NCBI GenBank assembly: GCA_028275295.1
Contig: JAPWUY010000127.1
Span: 1 to 6,158 of the forward strand
DNA from: Thermodesulfobacteriota bacterium
GTDB lineage: Bacteria; Desulfobacterota; Desulfocorpusculales; Desulfocorpusculum
Length of the DNA stretch: 6,158 nt
Direction of reading: 5' to 3'
Shown: piece by piece, positions 5,442 through 6,158 of the stretch
Layout of the letters: the number at the start of each line of letters is the position of its first letter
How positions within the stretch are numbered: position 1 is the first letter of the stretch
Notes under the pieces: model-generated
Told to the model about the DNA's origin: nothing
The model's input: the letters and a program-made list of their open reading frames with translations, nothing else
The model's database searches: none
Program-made: the position numbers and the translations under genes

Positions 5442-6158
5442 ATGGACTTTAGCCCAGATCCAGTTTTGGGTATCGACTTGGGGGCCACGAAGATCGAGAT
5501 GGTCCTTATGGACCACGACCTCAAGGTGAAAGGCCGAGTGAGAACCGAGACCCCCACCTCTTTGGGCCCTGAGAGGGTGAGGGCGAGGATTCTGGAGAAA
5601 GCAAGAGACCTCCTCCGCGAAGCCCAGGCTCCACCGAGGGCAGTGGGTGTTGGAGTGGCGGGCCAGGTGGAAGCTGGAAGTGGGTGCGTCATATTCGGTC
5701 CGAACCTGGGGTGGAAGAACGTGCCTTTTGGGGAGTGGTTGAGGGAAGATCTCGGCTCAGAGGTCCTCGTGACAAATGATGTGAGGGCAGCGACATACGG
5801 GGAGTGGAAGCTGGGTTCGGGAAAAGGATACGAGAATCTGGTCTGTCTTTTTCTGGGGACTGGGATAGGAGGTGGAATAGTCTCGCAATCCAGACTCCTC
5901 ACCGGCTTTTCCAATTGCGCGGGAGAGCTAGGCCACATCATAGTGAGGCTGGATGGACCTCCTTGCGATTGTGGGGCGAGAGGTTGTCTCGAGGCCATGG
6001 CTGGAGGAAAGGCACTGGCAAGAAAGGCCAAGGCGCTGGTCAATGCATATCCTGCCTCGGGAAGGAGGATCGTGGAGATTGCGGGAGGGGACCCGAATGG
6101 GATCACCATGGAAGCCATCGTGGGAGCCTTCAGAGAAGGCAACAGGCTGGCGACCCTC
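5442..6158 (+). CDS. ROK-family sugar kinase, glucokinase-like (partial, C-terminus beyond window)
   Basis: The frame is open from ATG 5442 to the right edge, giving 239 residues of a family usually about 300-325 long. ROK kinases phosphorylate glucose or related sugars with ATP in the cytoplasm; some members are transcriptional repressors. Visible landmarks are the N-terminal phosphate loop LGIDLGATKIEMV (9-21), the GPNLGWKNVPF segment (86-96) that helps form the sugar site, Asn112-Asp113 with Asp113 as likely catalytic base, and the second nucleotide loop LGTGIGGG (138-145). GELGH (161-165) and CDCGARGC (175-182) follow, giving the zinc ligands His165, Cys175, Cys177 and Cys182. No N-terminal helix-turn-helix precedes the kinase domain, so an enzyme is favoured over a repressor. 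The usual NDANAA is NDVRAA here. The exact sugar cannot be read from sequence. The position right after nuoI suggests co-transcription, not a role in complex I. Confidence 0.9.
   Translation, partial: MDFSPDPVLGIDLGATKIEMVLMDHDLKVKGRVRTETPTSLGPERVRARILEKARDLLREAQAPPRAVGVGVAGQVEAGSGCVIFGPNLGWKNVPFGEWLREDLGSEVLVTNDVRAATYGEWKLGSGKGYENLVCLFLGTGIGGGIVSQSRLLTGFSNCAGELGHIIVRLDGPPCDCGARGCLEAMAGGKALARKAKALVNAYPASGRRIVEIAGGDPNGITMEAIVGAFREGNRLATL

Noticed and set aside
5336..6142. 268-codon open frame on the minus strand opposite the end of nuoI and the ROK kinase
   Set aside because: It overlaps clear ROK motifs on the plus strand. The translation is rich in Pro and Ser and unlike a real protein, and it has no convincing start context.

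Overview
The window is a tightly packed, single-strand (+) stretch of a bacterial respiratory complex I operon. In order it holds the last 22 codons of a probable nuoE, then complete nuoF, nuoG, nuoH and nuoI, and finally the first 239 codons of a ROK-family sugar kinase that runs off the right edge. Gaps between genes are only 20 to 43 bases. Every downstream start has a purine-rich Shine-Dalgarno-like stretch. I see no convincing promoter, terminator, RNA gene, mobile element or CRISPR array, and no non-coding stretch longer than 43 bases.

How the genes work together: NuoE, NuoF and NuoG form the peripheral electron-input arm. NuoF carries FMN, the nucleotide site and cluster N3. NuoG carries N1b, N5, N4 and an intact ligand set for the off-path cluster N7. 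NuoI carries N6a and N6b and hands electrons to the quinone site, which NuoH helps form at the membrane. The proteins resemble the E. coli-type enzyme: NADEMEPGT in NuoF, the GGWKGPLLPP region of NuoH, and the RINFARCIFCGLCEEACP region of NuoI.

The conserved E-F-G-H-I order breaks after nuoI. Where nuoJ would be expected there is a ROK kinase (sugar kinase/glucokinase-like) 24 bases downstream with a strong Shine-Dalgarno. The antiporter-like and small membrane subunits (NuoJ, K, L, M, N) must be encoded elsewhere if the enzyme is complete.

Organism: a bacterium of moderately high G+C (by eye above 50%) whose arginine codons are dominated by AGG/AGA and which uses ATA for isoleucine freely, a habit often seen in thermophiles. 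An anaerobic or thermophilic lineage such as a Desulfobacterota-like group is possible, but this is only a weak inference.

I do not see a previously undescribed system here. The most notable signal is in NuoF. The nucleotide-binding pocket is complete as a fold, but several residues that contact the adenosine end of NADH in characterised enzymes are replaced. The second Glu of the GEE motif is Gly, and the Phe of KPPFP is Arg. This raises the testable possibility of altered NADH/NADPH selectivity.
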